From Alphaproteobacteria bacterium (GTDB lineage: Bacteria > Pseudomonadota > Alphaproteobacteria > Bin95), in NCBI GenBank assembly GCA_022826185.1, contig JAJDVH010000132.1, positions 1 to 53,667 on the forward strand: a stretch of DNA of 53,667 nucleotides. The letters are read 5' to 3'. Each line of letters begins with the position of its first letter. The stretch's first letter is position 1. Shown piece by piece: positions 8,701 to 16,568 of the stretch. The position numbers were made by a program, and so were the translations under genes. The notes below the pieces were generated by a model. The model searched no databases and was not told the origin of the DNA. It saw only the letters and a list, made by a program, of their open reading frames with translations.

Positions 8701-9093
8701 CGGACCGAAGACGACCGCTTCTACCTGCCGGCCGAAGTGCTGTTCCTGAGCGGCTCCGCGGACCTCGACGGGCAGGGGAAGGACCGCGTGCGCCGGATCG
8801 GCAGGGCCCTGACCGATGTCGCGGCCCGTATCCCCGAAGACCTCGACTGGGTGCTGCGCGTGGACGGCCACACCGACCGGCAACGACTCCGCGACCGGTC
8901 CCGCTACAAGACCAATTGGGAGTTGTCGGTCGCGCGGGCGGTTGCGGTGGTCAGGCTGCTGGAGGAGGCCGGCGTGCCGCCCGAGCGCCTCGCCGCCACC
9001 GGGTTCGGCGAGTTCCATCCCCTCGACCCGGCGGACACGAGGGAGGCCTACCGGCGCAACCGGCGCATCGAGTTTTCGCTGACCCGGAAGTAA
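5704..9093 (+). CDS. Giant inner-membrane coiled-coil protein with C-terminal OmpA/MotB peptidoglycan-binding domain
   Basis: The 1129-residue protein begins with a basic tail and the motif D-x-N-T-W-P-G-F-V-D-A-L-A-S-L-L-M-V. One transmembrane helix follows (about residues 21-42), as in MotB-like or 'peptidoglycan-binding' proteins of alphaproteobacteria. Residues about 45-990 are almost continuous coiled coil rich in Ala, Glu and Arg, with four 46-53-residue tandem units at 317-521. Residues about 1000-1129 form an OmpA-like domain with FLSGSADLD, RVDGHTDRQR and NRRIEFSL. MotB-type relatives are usually near 340 residues, so the periplasmic coil is greatly extended. The expected topology is a membrane anchor, a long periplasmic rod, then a wall-binding head. 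No MotA/ExbB/TolQ-like partner lies next to it. Confidence 0.85.
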   Translation: MAGRTRRRRRDINTWPGFVDALASLLMVVVFLVMVFVLAQFFLNEALSGRDAALTRLNRELAELAEMLALEQSTNADLRDDLEALTSELRLVTAARDDYADRLDAVTAEAAQAAGTVELVREDFARLMDSAAADRDRVEIQASEIERLTRDLIALQRSRDALEAALSDSRQQKRDADSALAEAQRLLAANLERLAERERESDALKVRLEAVQAESASRAGEIARLGTALQASREDVAAQAEKLAELNRTITGLMAARAVLEEDLATLRTEGDAQAAEAERLKAALGEARRALAQANAEAARLKTALAEKTDMAAADIAALEKALATAEIEIGRLSAQLADTEADRTAGQAEIARLEAVRAGEAETARSEIAEARKEIGRLSARLSEVETDLAAKRREIGHLETARAGEAKTAAARLAALERALEGAQAEIGRLAARLADIEAERLAGRDEIARLGAARAAEARKAQARIAALEQALAGAKEEIGRLAARLAEVEAQRLAGRDEIARLTAARTEEAETARADIAALERTLEEERTQAASLSARLDDTETRRAAGVDEIERLRQALAETREQAASLSAQLGETEARQAAGEDEIAGLERALAAARDDVASLSARLDDMETARLARQQRIAALMEALAAAEARVVTLAGRLEEAEAGRAAGRDEIRRLESAAAEGEEEARTEIAALKQALAEAGAQAAARARLLESAEAERDAQLAEAARLREALAGAEAQAAAFAERLAAAERDRDMQRNETARLEAALAEAAGERAAEQRAGENRLEEALAEVARLRDELALARNRLAEAREDLQLRRGVTETRPTGEPAAPDTVERAMFEAAEARVMQLAVENTRLRDQLADLDAIERGNEDRIAALRRQIDEQIAEIEKLDALRRALAEAQKRLEAEKAEQVDRLAYLRSRAEKAEAESRQAKAQIARLAQNIQALKEQVKRLNEALEASEAKAEAAETLVIDARLNSALVRKIDELRRFRSEFVGQLREALAGQQVVRTEDDRFYLPAEVLFLSGSADLDGQGKDRVRRIGRALTDVAARIPEDLDWVLRVDGHTDRQRLRDRSRYKTNWELSVARAVAVVRLLEEAGVPPERLAATGFGEFHPLDPADTREAYRRNRRIEFSLTRK
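6652..7266 (+). repeat. Four tandem coiled-coil units, three of 159 bases and one of 138 bases
   Basis: Residues 317-369, 370-415, 416-468 and 469-521 of the OmpA-domain protein are copies of one unit: IAALE.AL..A..EIGRLSA, then RLA..EA.RLAGRDEIARL, then ..AR..EA..A. Three copies are 53 residues long. The second is 46, exactly one heptad shorter. A weaker partial unit follows from residue 522. Confidence 0.75.
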
Positions 9094-9099
9094 CCGCGC

Positions 9100-9978
9100 T
9101 CAGGCGGCCGACTGGCGCAATTTCGGGCGCACGCCCAGCATGTGGCAGACGGCGCGCGTCAGTTCCGGCCGGTTGAGCGTGTAGAAATGCAGGCTTTCGA
9201 CGCCCTCCGCCTCAAGCCGGCGGCACTGTTCGACAGCAATCGTGGCCGCGACCATGCGCCGGGTCTCCGGGTCGTCTTCGAGGCCGTCGAACTGCGCGAC
9301 GAGCCAGGACGGCAGGTGCGCCCCGCAAAGCCGGGCGAAGCGGGCCGCCTGGGTGAAATTCCCGACAGGCAGGATGCCGGCAACGATCTCGCAGTCGATT
9401 CCGGCCTTCCGGCAGCGGTCCCGGAAGCGGAGATAGCAGTCGGTCTCGAAGAAGAACTGGGTGATCGCCCGCGTCGCGCCGGCATCGAGCTTGCGCTTCA
9501 GATAGTCGATCTCGAATGCGGCATCCGGCGCGTCGGGGTGGCCTTCCGGATAGGCCGAGACGCTGATCTCGAAATCGTGCAGGCAACGGAGGCCGGCAAC
9601 CAGATCGAGCGCATAGGCGTAACCGCCGGGATGCGGCCGGTAGCGTTCCCCGATGCCGGAGGGCGGATCGCCGCGCAGTGCGACGATATGCCGGATGCCT
9701 GCCTGCCAGTAGCGCCGGGCCGTGCCGTCGATCTCCTCCCGCGAGGCGCCGGCGCAGGTCAGATGAGCCGCGACGGGCAGCCCTGTGCCGCTCGCAATCC
9801 GGGTTGCGGCGATCGCGGTGCGCCCGTGCGCGCTTCCCCCTCCGCCGCCGCCCGCCCCGCAGGTCACCGACACGAAACGCGGCCCCAGCGGCGCCAGGGC
9901 GTCCAGGGTCCGCCGGAGGCCGCCCTCCCCCGCCGTCGTCTTCGGTGGAAAGAACTCGAACGAAACCGCGAGCGTCAC
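9100..9978 (-). CDS. metF: 5,10-methylenetetrahydrofolate reductase
   Basis: The 292-residue protein matches MetF in length and motifs: VSFEFFPPKT at the start, FVSVTCGAGG, the conserved HLTC.GASREEID segment, GIRHIVALRGDPP, and TQFFFETDCYLRFRDRC with GILPVGNF. It reduces methylene-THF to methyl-THF for methionine synthesis using FAD. The GTG at 9978 gives the family-typical N-terminus; reading stays open upstream, so an earlier start is possible. Where relatives read YGAGGS, this protein reads C-G-A-G followed by five more glycines, a local expansion in a G-rich tract. The gene converges on the OmpA-domain gene with six bases between stops. Confidence 0.9.
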   Translation of the reverse strand: MTLAVSFEFFPPKTTAGEGGLRRTLDALAPLGPRFVSVTCGAGGGGGGSAHGRTAIAATRIASGTGLPVAAHLTCAGASREEIDGTARRYWQAGIRHIVALRGDPPSGIGERYRPHPGGYAYALDLVAGLRCLHDFEISVSAYPEGHPDAPDAAFEIDYLKRKLDAGATRAITQFFFETDCYLRFRDRCRKAGIDCEIVAGILPVGNFTQAARFARLCGAHLPSWLVAQFDGLEDDPETRRMVAATIAVEQCRRLEAEGVESLHFYTLNRPELTRAVCHMLGVRPKLRQSAA

Positions 9979-10166
9979 GGGACAGGCTCGGGTTCCCGCC
10001 GCGCGGTCGGCGGAAGAAGCGTGACAATGGAGCGATACATGATGCGCACTCGTTATAGGGTCGCGCGGCCCGCCTGTCACCTGTGCGCCCGCTCTGGTCT
10101 GTTTGCTGCCTTGTAGTAGTATGCTAACCACTCTCGGCGATGTGCTCGGAGGGCGCAAAAACGCAG

Positions 10167-11066
10167 ATGCGAGAACGATTCGAGCATGTCATGGACACGT
10201 CCTGCCAGCCCCTCGCAGACGAGCGTCCCGCCCTGCTCGGGCGGTTGCGCATCCGGGCGGCCATATGCATGGTGGCCTGTCTGCTTGGTCTGGCGGCGGC
10301 GCTTCCGTCGAGCGCGGGCGAGGAGCCGCAGCCTCCGTCCTTCAACGATCCGCTTGAGCCGCTGAACCGGCTGGTCTTCGCGATCAACGAAGCGCTGGAT
10401 ACGATAATCCTGCGCCCGGCCGCTATCGTATACGGAACAATCGTGCCCGACCCCGTCCGGCGCGGCGTGCGCAATGTCGTCCGCCACCTGACGCTGCCGT
10501 TCACATTCGTCAACGATGTGGCCCAGGGCGAATGGAGACGGTCCGGAGACACGGCCCAGCGTTTCTTCATCAACACGATGGTCGGTTTCGCCGGTCTGTA
10601 CGATGTCGCGGCGAAAGAGGGCCTGCCCCATCGAAGCACGGATTTCGGCAGCACACTGGCGTCCTGGGGCGTGGGCGACGGGCCCTACCTGGTATTGCCG
10701 ATTGCCGGCCCCTCCAATGTCCGCGACGCCGCCGGCCTGCTCGTCCAGGGGGTTGCCGACCCCGTGGATATCGCCTTCCGCAGGGCCGATATGGACCATA
10801 TGCCGCTGATCCGCTCCGGCGTCGCGACCATCGACTTCCGGCATACCAACCTCGAGGCGCTCGACGATTTCAAGGCGAACGCGCTCGACTATTACGCCTT
10901 TGTCCGCGCGCTTTACCGTCAGCGCCGGGCCTTCGAAGTCGAAAGCAGCACGGAAATGTACCTGAAGGGCGGCACGGACAGCGAAGGCGAGGCCTATTCC
11001 TATCCGCCGCCGCGGCCGGACTTCACCCGCGGCGGACAATCGCTCGAACGCCGGCCGGCCCAGTGA
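10167..11066 (+). CDS. mlaA: MlaA/VacJ-family outer-membrane lipid-asymmetry protein
   Basis: The 299-residue product shows the MlaA pattern FNDPLEPLNR, VFAINEALD, then DTAQRFFINTMVGFAGLYD, the D-F-G-S-T-L-A-S-W-G-V motif and GPYLVLPIAGPSNVRD. MlaA removes misplaced phospholipids from the outer-membrane outer leaflet and passes them to MlaC. A hydrophobic export signal lies shortly after a basic stretch (RLRIRAAICMVACLLGLAAA). Unlike most homologues there is no cysteine at a lipobox position before the mature domain. In-frame ATGs also occur at 10140 and 10191; 10167 was chosen because a GGAGGG lies 13 bases before it, which is a weak argument. mlaC follows 17 bases after the stop. Confidence 0.9.
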   Translation: MRERFEHVMDTSCQPLADERPALLGRLRIRAAICMVACLLGLAAALPSSAGEEPQPPSFNDPLEPLNRLVFAINEALDTIILRPAAIVYGTIVPDPVRRGVRNVVRHLTLPFTFVNDVAQGEWRRSGDTAQRFFINTMVGFAGLYDVAAKEGLPHRSTDFGSTLASWGVGDGPYLVLPIAGPSNVRDAAGLLVQGVADPVDIAFRRADMDHMPLIRSGVATIDFRHTNLEALDDFKANALDYYAFVRALYRQRRAFEVESSTEMYLKGGTDSEGEAYSYPPPRPDFTRGGQSLERRPAQ

Positions 11067-11083
11067 TCCGGGGAGCCTCCGCC

Positions 11084-11671
11084 ATGCGCCCTTTGCGCCT
11101 CCTCCTTCTCCTGCCTTTCCTCACGGTCGCCCTCGCCGGGCCGGCTGCGGCCAGCGACGGCGCGGACGGCTTCATCCGGACTCTCGCCGCGACGGTCCTC
11201 CCGCAACTGACGGACCCGTCGATACCGATCGAACAACGCAAGACCCGGTTCCGCGAGGTCCTGAACCGGGATTTCGATCTCGACAAGATCGGCAAGCTCG
11301 TGCTGGGCCGGCACTGGCGGCGGGCGAAGCCGGCAAAACGAAAGGAATTCCGGAAGCTTCTCGAAAATTACCTCTCCGGCCTTTATGCGCGCCGGTTCGA
11401 GGATCTGGCGGGGCTGGACATCAAGGTGGACGGGGTCCGCGATTTCGAGGGCTGGTCGATGGTCTATACGACGGCCACGCGCGCCAATGGCGCGCCCGTT
11501 CTGCTCGACTGGCGGGTGGACAGCAAGGACGGAGGCTACGCGATCACCGATCTCGTGATCGAAGGAGTCAGCATGGTCATCGCCCAGCGCGAGGAATTTT
11601 CTGCGATCGTGATCGAGTCCGGCAGCCTGGACGGGCTTTTGATAAAGCTTCGTATGAGAATTGCCGGCTAA
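11084..11671 (+). CDS. mlaC: MlaC/Ttg2D-family periplasmic phospholipid-binding protein
   Basis: The 195-residue protein has a clear Sec signal peptide (residues 1-22, ending in PAAASDG) followed by the MlaC fold. Typical elements are a RKTRFREVLNRDFDLDKIGKLVLGRHWRRA segment read as R-x-x-F-x-x-x-L-x-x-x-F-D, Y-x(3)-Y-x-R-R-F-E, and the D-W-R-V pattern near Y-x-I-x-D-L-V-I-E-G-V-S. It ferries lipid between MlaA and the inner-membrane MlaFEDB complex. It directly follows mlaA; no mlaFED genes are in the window. The stop overlaps the parB stop on the other strand by four bases. Confidence 0.88.
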   Translation: MRPLRLLLLLPFLTVALAGPAAASDGADGFIRTLAATVLPQLTDPSIPIEQRKTRFREVLNRDFDLDKIGKLVLGRHWRRAKPAKRKEFRKLLENYLSGLYARRFEDLAGLDIKVDGVRDFEGWSMVYTTATRANGAPVLLDWRVDSKDGGYAITDLVIEGVSMVIAQREEFSAIVIESGSLDGLLIKLRMRIAG

Positions 11672-12519
11672 TGCCGCAGGCGGCTTAGCAGATCGTCCAG
11701 CTCTTCGAGTTTGCGATAATGGAGGGTTAGCCTGCCGCCCTCCCCCTTCTGCGCCAGCGATACCCTGAGGCCGAGCGAGTCGCGCAGTTCCTGCTCGAGC
11801 GCCAGCACGTCGGCGTCCTTGACTGCCTCCTGCTTCCGGCGCGTCGTCGTCGGCCCCTGGACGAGGCGTTCGACCCGGCGCACGCTCATCCCCTCAGCCA
11901 CGACTCGCTTCGCCAGACCGACGGGGTCCGCGGCGGCCAGCAGCGCGCGGGCATGGCCTGCGGACAGCGACCCGTCATCGACGAGGTTGCGAACCGGCTC
12001 CGGCAGCGAGAGCAGCCGCAGCGTGTTGGCGATATGCGGCCGGCTTCGGCCCACCACCATCGACAGCCGTTTCTGGGTGCAGCCGAATTCCTCCATCAGA
12101 CGCTTGTAGCCTTCGGCCTCCTCGATCGGCGACAGGGCGTTGCGCTGGATGTTTTCGGCGAGCGCGGCTTCCATCGCAGCCCGGTCGTCCAGGTCCCGGA
12201 CCGCAACCGGCAGTTCCGCGAGCCCGGCGCGGCCGGCGGCCAGCCAGCGCCGTTCTCCGGCGACGATCTCGTAACTGTCGGGTGCGTCGGGCAGAGGCCG
12301 CGCCAGGATGGGCTGCAGGATTCCATGCTCGCGGATGGACTGCGCCATCGCGTCCAGCGCCTTGTCGTCGAACCGCCGCCGGGGCTGGAAGCGGCCCGGC
12401 GATAGCCGGTCGAGCGGGACCATTCTGGTTCCTGCCGGCGGGTCCCGGTCCGGGGCCGGAGCGTCGGGGATCAGCGTCGAAAGGCCGCCGCCGAGGCGGG
12501 CCGGTCTGTCGCTGCTCAT
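11668..12519 (-). CDS. parB: Chromosome-partitioning protein ParB
   Basis: The 283-residue protein has a ParB/Spo0J layout. An N-terminal RLGGGLSTLI box (ParA contact) is followed by the CTP-binding N-domain with QPRRRFD, GILQPILAR, the GERR motif at residues 88-91 and ENIQRN at 122-127. A helix-turn-helix (about 145-170) and a C-terminal dimerisation domain follow. It binds parS and slides as a CTP clamp to load SMC and recruit ParA and MipZ. Two exact parS sites lie 1.3 and 3.3 kb upstream of its start. It overlaps parA by four bases, so translation is coupled. Confidence 0.95.
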   Translation of the reverse strand: MSSDRPARLGGGLSTLIPDAPAPDRDPPAGTRMVPLDRLSPGRFQPRRRFDDKALDAMAQSIREHGILQPILARPLPDAPDSYEIVAGERRWLAAGRAGLAELPVAVRDLDDRAAMEAALAENIQRNALSPIEEAEGYKRLMEEFGCTQKRLSMVVGRSRPHIANTLRLLSLPEPVRNLVDDGSLSAGHARALLAAADPVGLAKRVVAEGMSVRRVERLVQGPTTTRRKQEAVKDADVLALEQELRDSLGLRVSLAQKGEGGRLTLHYRKLEELDDLLSRLRH

Positions 12520-13307
12520 GGGGCGCCCTCCTCCCGCCGCAGGAATTCGCCCGCAAAGCGGATATAGGCCTGCGAGCCGCTTGCCTTCATATCGTAGACG
12601 ATAACCGGTTTGCCATGCGAGGGCGCCTCGGACACGCGCACATTGCGGGGGATGACGGTGTCGTAAACGAAGCGGCCGAACTCGGCATGCCCGCGGACAT
12701 CCGCCTCGACCTCCACCGAGAGGCGGTTGCGGCGGTCGGACATGGTGAGCAGGATGCCGGCATAGGACAGACGGGGGTTCAGCGCAGCGCGCACGGCTTC
12801 GACGGTCTGCTTCAGGAGGACAAGGCCTTCAAGGGCCAGAAACTCGGTCTGGAGCGGCACGAGCACCCGCGCGGCGGCAGTCAGCGCATTGATGGTCAGG
12901 AAGCCGAGCGACGGAGGGCAATCGATCAGCACATAGTCGTAGCGCTGCGCCGCGCCGGCAAGCGCGTCGCGCAGCCGGGTCTCGCGCGACGGTTCGCCCG
13001 CAAGCTCGATCTCGGCGCCGAACAGGCGTTCCGTGGACGGCACGAGGTCGAAGCCCGCGATGTCCGTTCCCATCGCGACATCGCCGAGGCGGGCTCGTGC
13101 GAGCATGAGGTCCCAGGCGCCCATACGGCGGCGGTCCGCAGCGATGCCGAGGCCGGTGCTGGCATTGCCCTGGGGATCGAGGTCCACGACGAGCGTGCGC
13201 CGGCCGGTCGCCGCCAGCGCCGTCGCGAGATTGACGGCGGTCGTGGTCTTGGCGACGCCGCCCTTCTGGTTGACGACGGCGTGGATGCGGGCGCGGTCAG
13301 GCGGCAC
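12516..13307 (-). CDS. parA: Chromosome-partitioning ATPase ParA
   Basis: The 263-residue protein starts RIHAVVNQKGGVAKTTT, a deviant Walker A with the intermolecular K15 and the P-loop K20. VVDLDPQGNAST and VLIDCPPSLG follow. Alanine instead of glycine in GGVAKTT occurs in other ParA proteins. It drives segregation of ParB-parS complexes over the nucleoid. It overlaps parB by four bases downstream and rsmG by 11 bases upstream, giving the operon order mnmG-rsmG-parA-parB. Confidence 0.95.
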   Translation of the reverse strand: MPPDRARIHAVVNQKGGVAKTTTAVNLATALAATGRRTLVVDLDPQGNASTGLGIAADRRRMGAWDLMLARARLGDVAMGTDIAGFDLVPSTERLFGAEIELAGEPSRETRLRDALAGAAQRYDYVLIDCPPSLGFLTINALTAAARVLVPLQTEFLALEGLVLLKQTVEAVRAALNPRLSYAGILLTMSDRRNRLSVEVEADVRGHAEFGRFVYDTVIPRNVRVSEAPSHGKPVIVYDMKASGSQAYIRFAGEFLRREEGAP

Positions 13308-13911
13308 GGGAAAGCCCGCTCACTTCAAGCACCACCCCGTCCGGCGCGCTGCGGCTCCGATGCCTGCGCAGCGCCATCTTCCACGCCGCGCGCGCCTCGC
13401 TCACCTCCTCCTCGACCCGCGCGCCCTTGAGGAAGAGGCAGAGGCCTCCGGACGCCAGCAGCGGCAGGGCCAGGCCGAGCAGCCGGTCCAGCGGCGCGCA
13501 CGCCCTCGCGGCCACGATGTCGGCCTCGAGGTCCAGCTGCTCCGCCCGGGCATTGTGCACTTCGGCCGGCGCTCCGGTGATGCGGACCGCTTCGCGCAGG
13601 AACGCCGCCTTGCGCGCGTCGCTCTCGATCAGGTGAACCGGGCCGCCGCGAAGGACGGCGAGCACCAGGCCCGGAAAGCCGGCGCCGGAACCGAGATCGG
13701 CGAGGCGGGCCCCGGCCGGTACCAGCGGCGCAAGCTGGGCGCTGTCGAGCATGTGGCGGCGCCACGGGTCGCGGAGCGTGGCGGCCCCCACAAGATTGAT
13801 CCGCTTCTGCCAGCGGCGCAGCAGGTCGAGATGGCTGGCGAGGCGGTCCAATGTTTCACGTGAAACACCGGTCATGCGCGCAAAATCCTCAGGCGCGAGC
13901 GCGCTGGACAT
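13297..13911 (-). CDS. rsmG: 16S rRNA (guanine527-N7)-methyltransferase RsmG
   Basis: The 204-residue protein carries [10 protein letters not shown]...[10 protein letters not shown] and the SAM-binding [16 protein letters not shown], all diagnostic for RsmG/GidB, which methylates G527 of 16S rRNA. The ATG at 13911 is preferred because alphaproteobacterial RsmG normally has EDFARxxGVSRETL near the N-terminus; an internal ATG at 13875 would remove part of it. The codons for V-S-R-E-T encode a parS site. The start overlaps mnmG by 23 bases. Confidence 0.92.
   Translation of the reverse strand: MSSALAPEDFARMTGVSRETLDRLASHLDLLRRWQKRINLVGAATLRDPWRRHMLDSAQLAPLVPAGARLADLGSGAGFPGLVLAVLRGGPVHLIESDARKAAFLREAVRITGAPAEVHNARAEQLDLEADIVAARACAPLDRLLGLALPLLASGGLCLFLKGARVEEEVSEARAAWKMALRRHRSRSAPDGVVLEVSGLSRAA
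13852..13867. promoter_or_regulatory. parS: parS site inside rsmG
   Basis: The 16-base perfect palindrome TGTTTCACGTGAAACA equals the bacterial parS consensus. On the minus strand it encodes V-S-R-E-T within the GVSRETL motif of RsmG, so the site is both coding and a ParB-binding centromere. Confidence 0.95.
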
Positions 13912-15727
13912 GCCGCAGCAACAGGGTGACGGCCGCGGGCGTAATTCCCTGCATCCGCCCTGCCGCGCCCAGCGTTGCCGGCCGGGCTGCGGCCAGTCTT
14001 TCGCGCGCTTCCGCGGAGAGGCCGTGAACGCGCCGATAGTCCAGGGTCTCGGGCAGGCGCAGCGCCTCGTCTTTCCGGTAGGCCCGGATGTCGGCCGCCT
14101 GCCGGTCGAGATAAGAGGCATAAATGGCCTCGATCGAGAGCTGGCCGGCGATGTCGGCGGAAATGTCGGCCAGTTCCGGCCAGGCGGCGGCGATTCGAGA
14201 CCAGTCCACGTCGCGGTAGCCGAGGAGGTCGAAGGCGCTCCGCCGCCGTCCGTCCGCATTGACCCGGAAACCGAGCGCCGCGAGCGCTGCGGGCGAGCCG
14301 CCGAGCCGGCGGATACGCGCCTCCGCCTCCGCGAGCGCGCGCCGCCGCGCCTCGAACCGCCGGGCGCGTTCCGGGCCGACGCACCCGAGTTCGATGCCGC
14401 GCCCGGTCAGGCGCAGGTCCGCATTGTCGGCGCGCAGGCTCAGACGGTATTCGGCGCGCGAGGTGAACATGCGGTACGGCTCGTCCGCGCCCCGGGTTAC
14501 GAGGTCGTCGATCAGCACGCCGATATAGGCTTCGGCGCGGTCGAGCACGACATCCGCGCCGGCGGCGTTCAATCCCGCGACCAGCCCCTGGGCGGCCGCT
14601 TCCTCATAGCCGGTGGTGCCGTTGATCTGTCCGGCCAGGTAGAGCCCCGGCACGGCGCGGAGTTCCAGCGTCGGGCGGAGCGCGCGCGGGTCCACGAAAT
14701 CGTACTCAATCGCATAGCCCGGCCGCAGCATGACCGCGTCTTCAAGGCCGGGGATGGTCTTCAGCATGGCGCGCTGGACGGCCTCCGGCAGCGCCGTCGA
14801 GATGCCGTTCGGATACACGGTCGGGTCGTCCAGCCCCTCCGGCTCCAGGAAGATGCGGTGCCCGGCCCTGTCCGGGAAGCGCACCACCTTGTCCTCGATG
14901 GAGGGACAGTAGCGCGGCCCCGCGCCTTCGATCCGCCCGGCATAGACCGCCGTCTCGCCGAGATTGGCGCGGACCAGCGCGTGGGTCCCGGGCGTCGTCG
15001 CCGTCACATGGCAGACGGTTTGCGGCACCTCGATGCGGTCGGTCATGGCCGAGAACGGAACCGGCGGGTCGTCGCCCTGCTGCTCCTCGAGCCTGTCGAA
15101 GGCGATCGTGCGGCCGTCCAGGCGCGGCGGCGTGCCCGTCTTGAGCCGGCCCATCGGCAATTCCAGCCCCTCGAGAGTCCGGGCGAGCCCCACCGCCGGC
15201 GCATCGCCCACCCTGCCTGCCGGCACGGTCTTCCGGCCGACATGGATCATGCCGCGCAGGAAGGTGCCGGTGGTAAGCACGACCGCTCCCGCGGCGACGG
15301 TATCCCCGCCTGCCAGCGCGACGCCCGCGATCCGCCCGCCCGGGTCCAGAACGAGGTCCTCAACCGCGCCTGCGCATAGTTCGAGACCCGGCTGTTCGTC
15401 GAGAAGCACCCGTACAGCCCGGCGATAGAGCTTGCGGTCCGCCTGCGCGCGCGGCCCCTGCACCGCCGGGCCCTTGCTGCGGTTCAACATCCGGAACTGG
15501 ATGCCCGCGCGGTCGATGGCGCGCCCCATGATCCCGTCCAGCGCGTCGATCTCGCGCACCAGATGGCCCTTGCCGAGCCCGCCGATGGCGGGATTGCAGG
15601 ACATTTCGCCGATGGTGTCGAGCTTGTGCGTGACGAGCAGCGTGCGGGCGCCGCTGCGCGCTGCGGCCGCCGCCGCCTCGCAGCCCGCATGGCCGCCGCC
15701 GACCACGATGACATCATACGCGCTCAT
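13889..15727 (-). CDS. mnmG: tRNA uridine-5-carboxymethylaminomethyl modification enzyme MnmG
   Basis: The 612-residue protein has the FAD-binding start [38 protein letters not shown], the conserved [11 protein letters not shown] region and RPGYAIEYD; the length is normal. With MnmE it modifies the wobble uridine of several tRNAs. It starts the minus-strand segment mnmG-rsmG-parA-parB. In many alphaproteobacteria mnmE lies immediately upstream; here cobS does. Confidence 0.96.
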   Translation of the reverse strand: MSAYDVIVVGGGHAGCEAAAAAARSGARTLLVTHKLDTIGEMSCNPAIGGLGKGHLVREIDALDGIMGRAIDRAGIQFRMLNRSKGPAVQGPRAQADRKLYRRAVRVLLDEQPGLELCAGAVEDLVLDPGGRIAGVALAGGDTVAAGAVVLTTGTFLRGMIHVGRKTVPAGRVGDAPAVGLARTLEGLELPMGRLKTGTPPRLDGRTIAFDRLEEQQGDDPPVPFSAMTDRIEVPQTVCHVTATTPGTHALVRANLGETAVYAGRIEGAGPRYCPSIEDKVVRFPDRAGHRIFLEPEGLDDPTVYPNGISTALPEAVQRAMLKTIPGLEDAVMLRPGYAIEYDFVDPRALRPTLELRAVPGLYLAGQINGTTGYEEAAAQGLVAGLNAAGADVVLDRAEAYIGVLIDDLVTRGADEPYRMFTSRAEYRLSLRADNADLRLTGRGIELGCVGPERARRFEARRRALAEAEARIRRLGGSPAALAALGFRVNADGRRRSAFDLLGYRDVDWSRIAAAWPELADISADIAGQLSIEAIYASYLDRQAADIRAYRKDEALRLPETLDYRRVHGLSAEARERLAAARPATLGAAGRMQGITPAAVTLLLRHVQRARA

Positions 15728-15787
15728 GGCCGCTGCAATAAGCCGATGCGCTGCGAGAGACAAGTCCGGCGCGCGCCGAAAACACCG

Positions 15788-15803
15788 TGTTTCACGTGAA
15801 ACA
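15788..15803. promoter_or_regulatory. parS: parS site between cobS and mnmG
   Basis: A second exact copy of TGTTTCACGTGAAACA lies in the 109-base gap between cobS and mnmG, 61 bases upstream of the mnmG start. The two sites are 1.9 kb apart, matching the usual cluster of parS sites around the par operon. Confidence 0.95.
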
Positions 15804-15836
15804 CCGCCGCGGCCGCGGACATCTGCGCTCCGCGTC

Positions 15837-16532
15837 TCAAGCAGCCGCAAGCGCCACAAGGACAGCGAGTTCCGTCGCCTGCTGGACGGCGCCGAGCGTA
15901 TCCCCGGTATGGCCGCCGAACCGGCTTGCCGCCAGCCATGCAACGCCGAAGGCCACGACAGCCGCTACCGGAACCGCCTGCCAGCCCAGCGCAAGGCCTA
16001 CCCCCGCCGCCACCAGGAGCGCCGGCACGGGGCGCACCGGCCCCGCTTCCGCCGCCAGCCCGTCGGTTCGGGCCGGCGGCGTCCATGCCATCGCCCCCGC
16101 CACCGCCCCGCGCGAAAGCGCATGGGCCGCGATTGCCGCCGCCGGGCCCGCGGCTGCGAGCGCGAGGGCCCGCAACGGAACGCTGAACGCCAGTGCGAGC
16201 GCACCGAAGGCGCCGGTGCGCGGGTCCCGCATGACCTCCAGCGCGCGGCGCGGGTCCCGGCTGCCGAGCGCATCGGCCGTGTCGGCGAGGCCGTCCTCAT
16301 GCAGCCCGCCGGTGAGCGCAATCCCCGCCCCGACGGCGAGGAAGCCCGCCAGCACGGATGGCAGGCCGACCGCCTGCGCCGCCAGGAACCCCCCCGCCAC
16401 GCACGCGCCCACGGCAACGCCTACCAGCGGAAAGCACCAGGCGGCCTCGCCCAGCGGGCGCGGCTCCGGCCGGCCCACGGGCAGCAGGGTGAAGAACTGG
16501 AAGGCCAGCCGCATGTCGTCCAGCGCGCGCAT
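15837..16532 (-). CDS. cobS: Adenosylcobinamide-GDP ribazoletransferase
   Basis: The 231-residue membrane protein has the CobS signature: [11 protein letters not shown] at the start, [10 protein letters not shown], then [16 protein letters not shown] and the following [12 protein letters not shown]. At least five hydrophobic helices follow. It joins adenosylcobinamide-GDP and alpha-ribazole in the inner membrane, the last step of cobamide assembly. It is divergent from cobT across only 36 bases, so the pair could share a promoter region. ATGs at 16532 and 16514 are both usable. Confidence 0.93.
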   Translation of the reverse strand: MRALDDMRLAFQFFTLLPVGRPEPRPLGEAAWCFPLVGVAVGACVAGGFLAAQAVGLPSVLAGFLAVGAGIALTGGLHEDGLADTADALGSRDPRRALEVMRDPRTGAFGALALAFSVPLRALALAAAGPAAAIAAHALSRGAVAGAMAWTPPARTDGLAAEAGPVRPVPALLVAAGVGLALGWQAVPVAAVVAFGVAWLAASRFGGHTGDTLGAVQQATELAVLVALAAA

Positions 16533-16568
16533 GGACTTCCTCCCGCGAATCCGCGATAGACCGCCAGC

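Noticed and set aside
12516-13307. ParA Walker-A alanine (GGVAKTT) as a damaging mutation
   Set aside because: Alanine at this position is found in functional ParA proteins; both lysines and the other ATPase motifs are intact.
16533-16568. Cobalamin riboswitch between cobS and cobT
   Set aside because: The gap is only 36 bases and shows no B12-box; far too short for this riboswitch.
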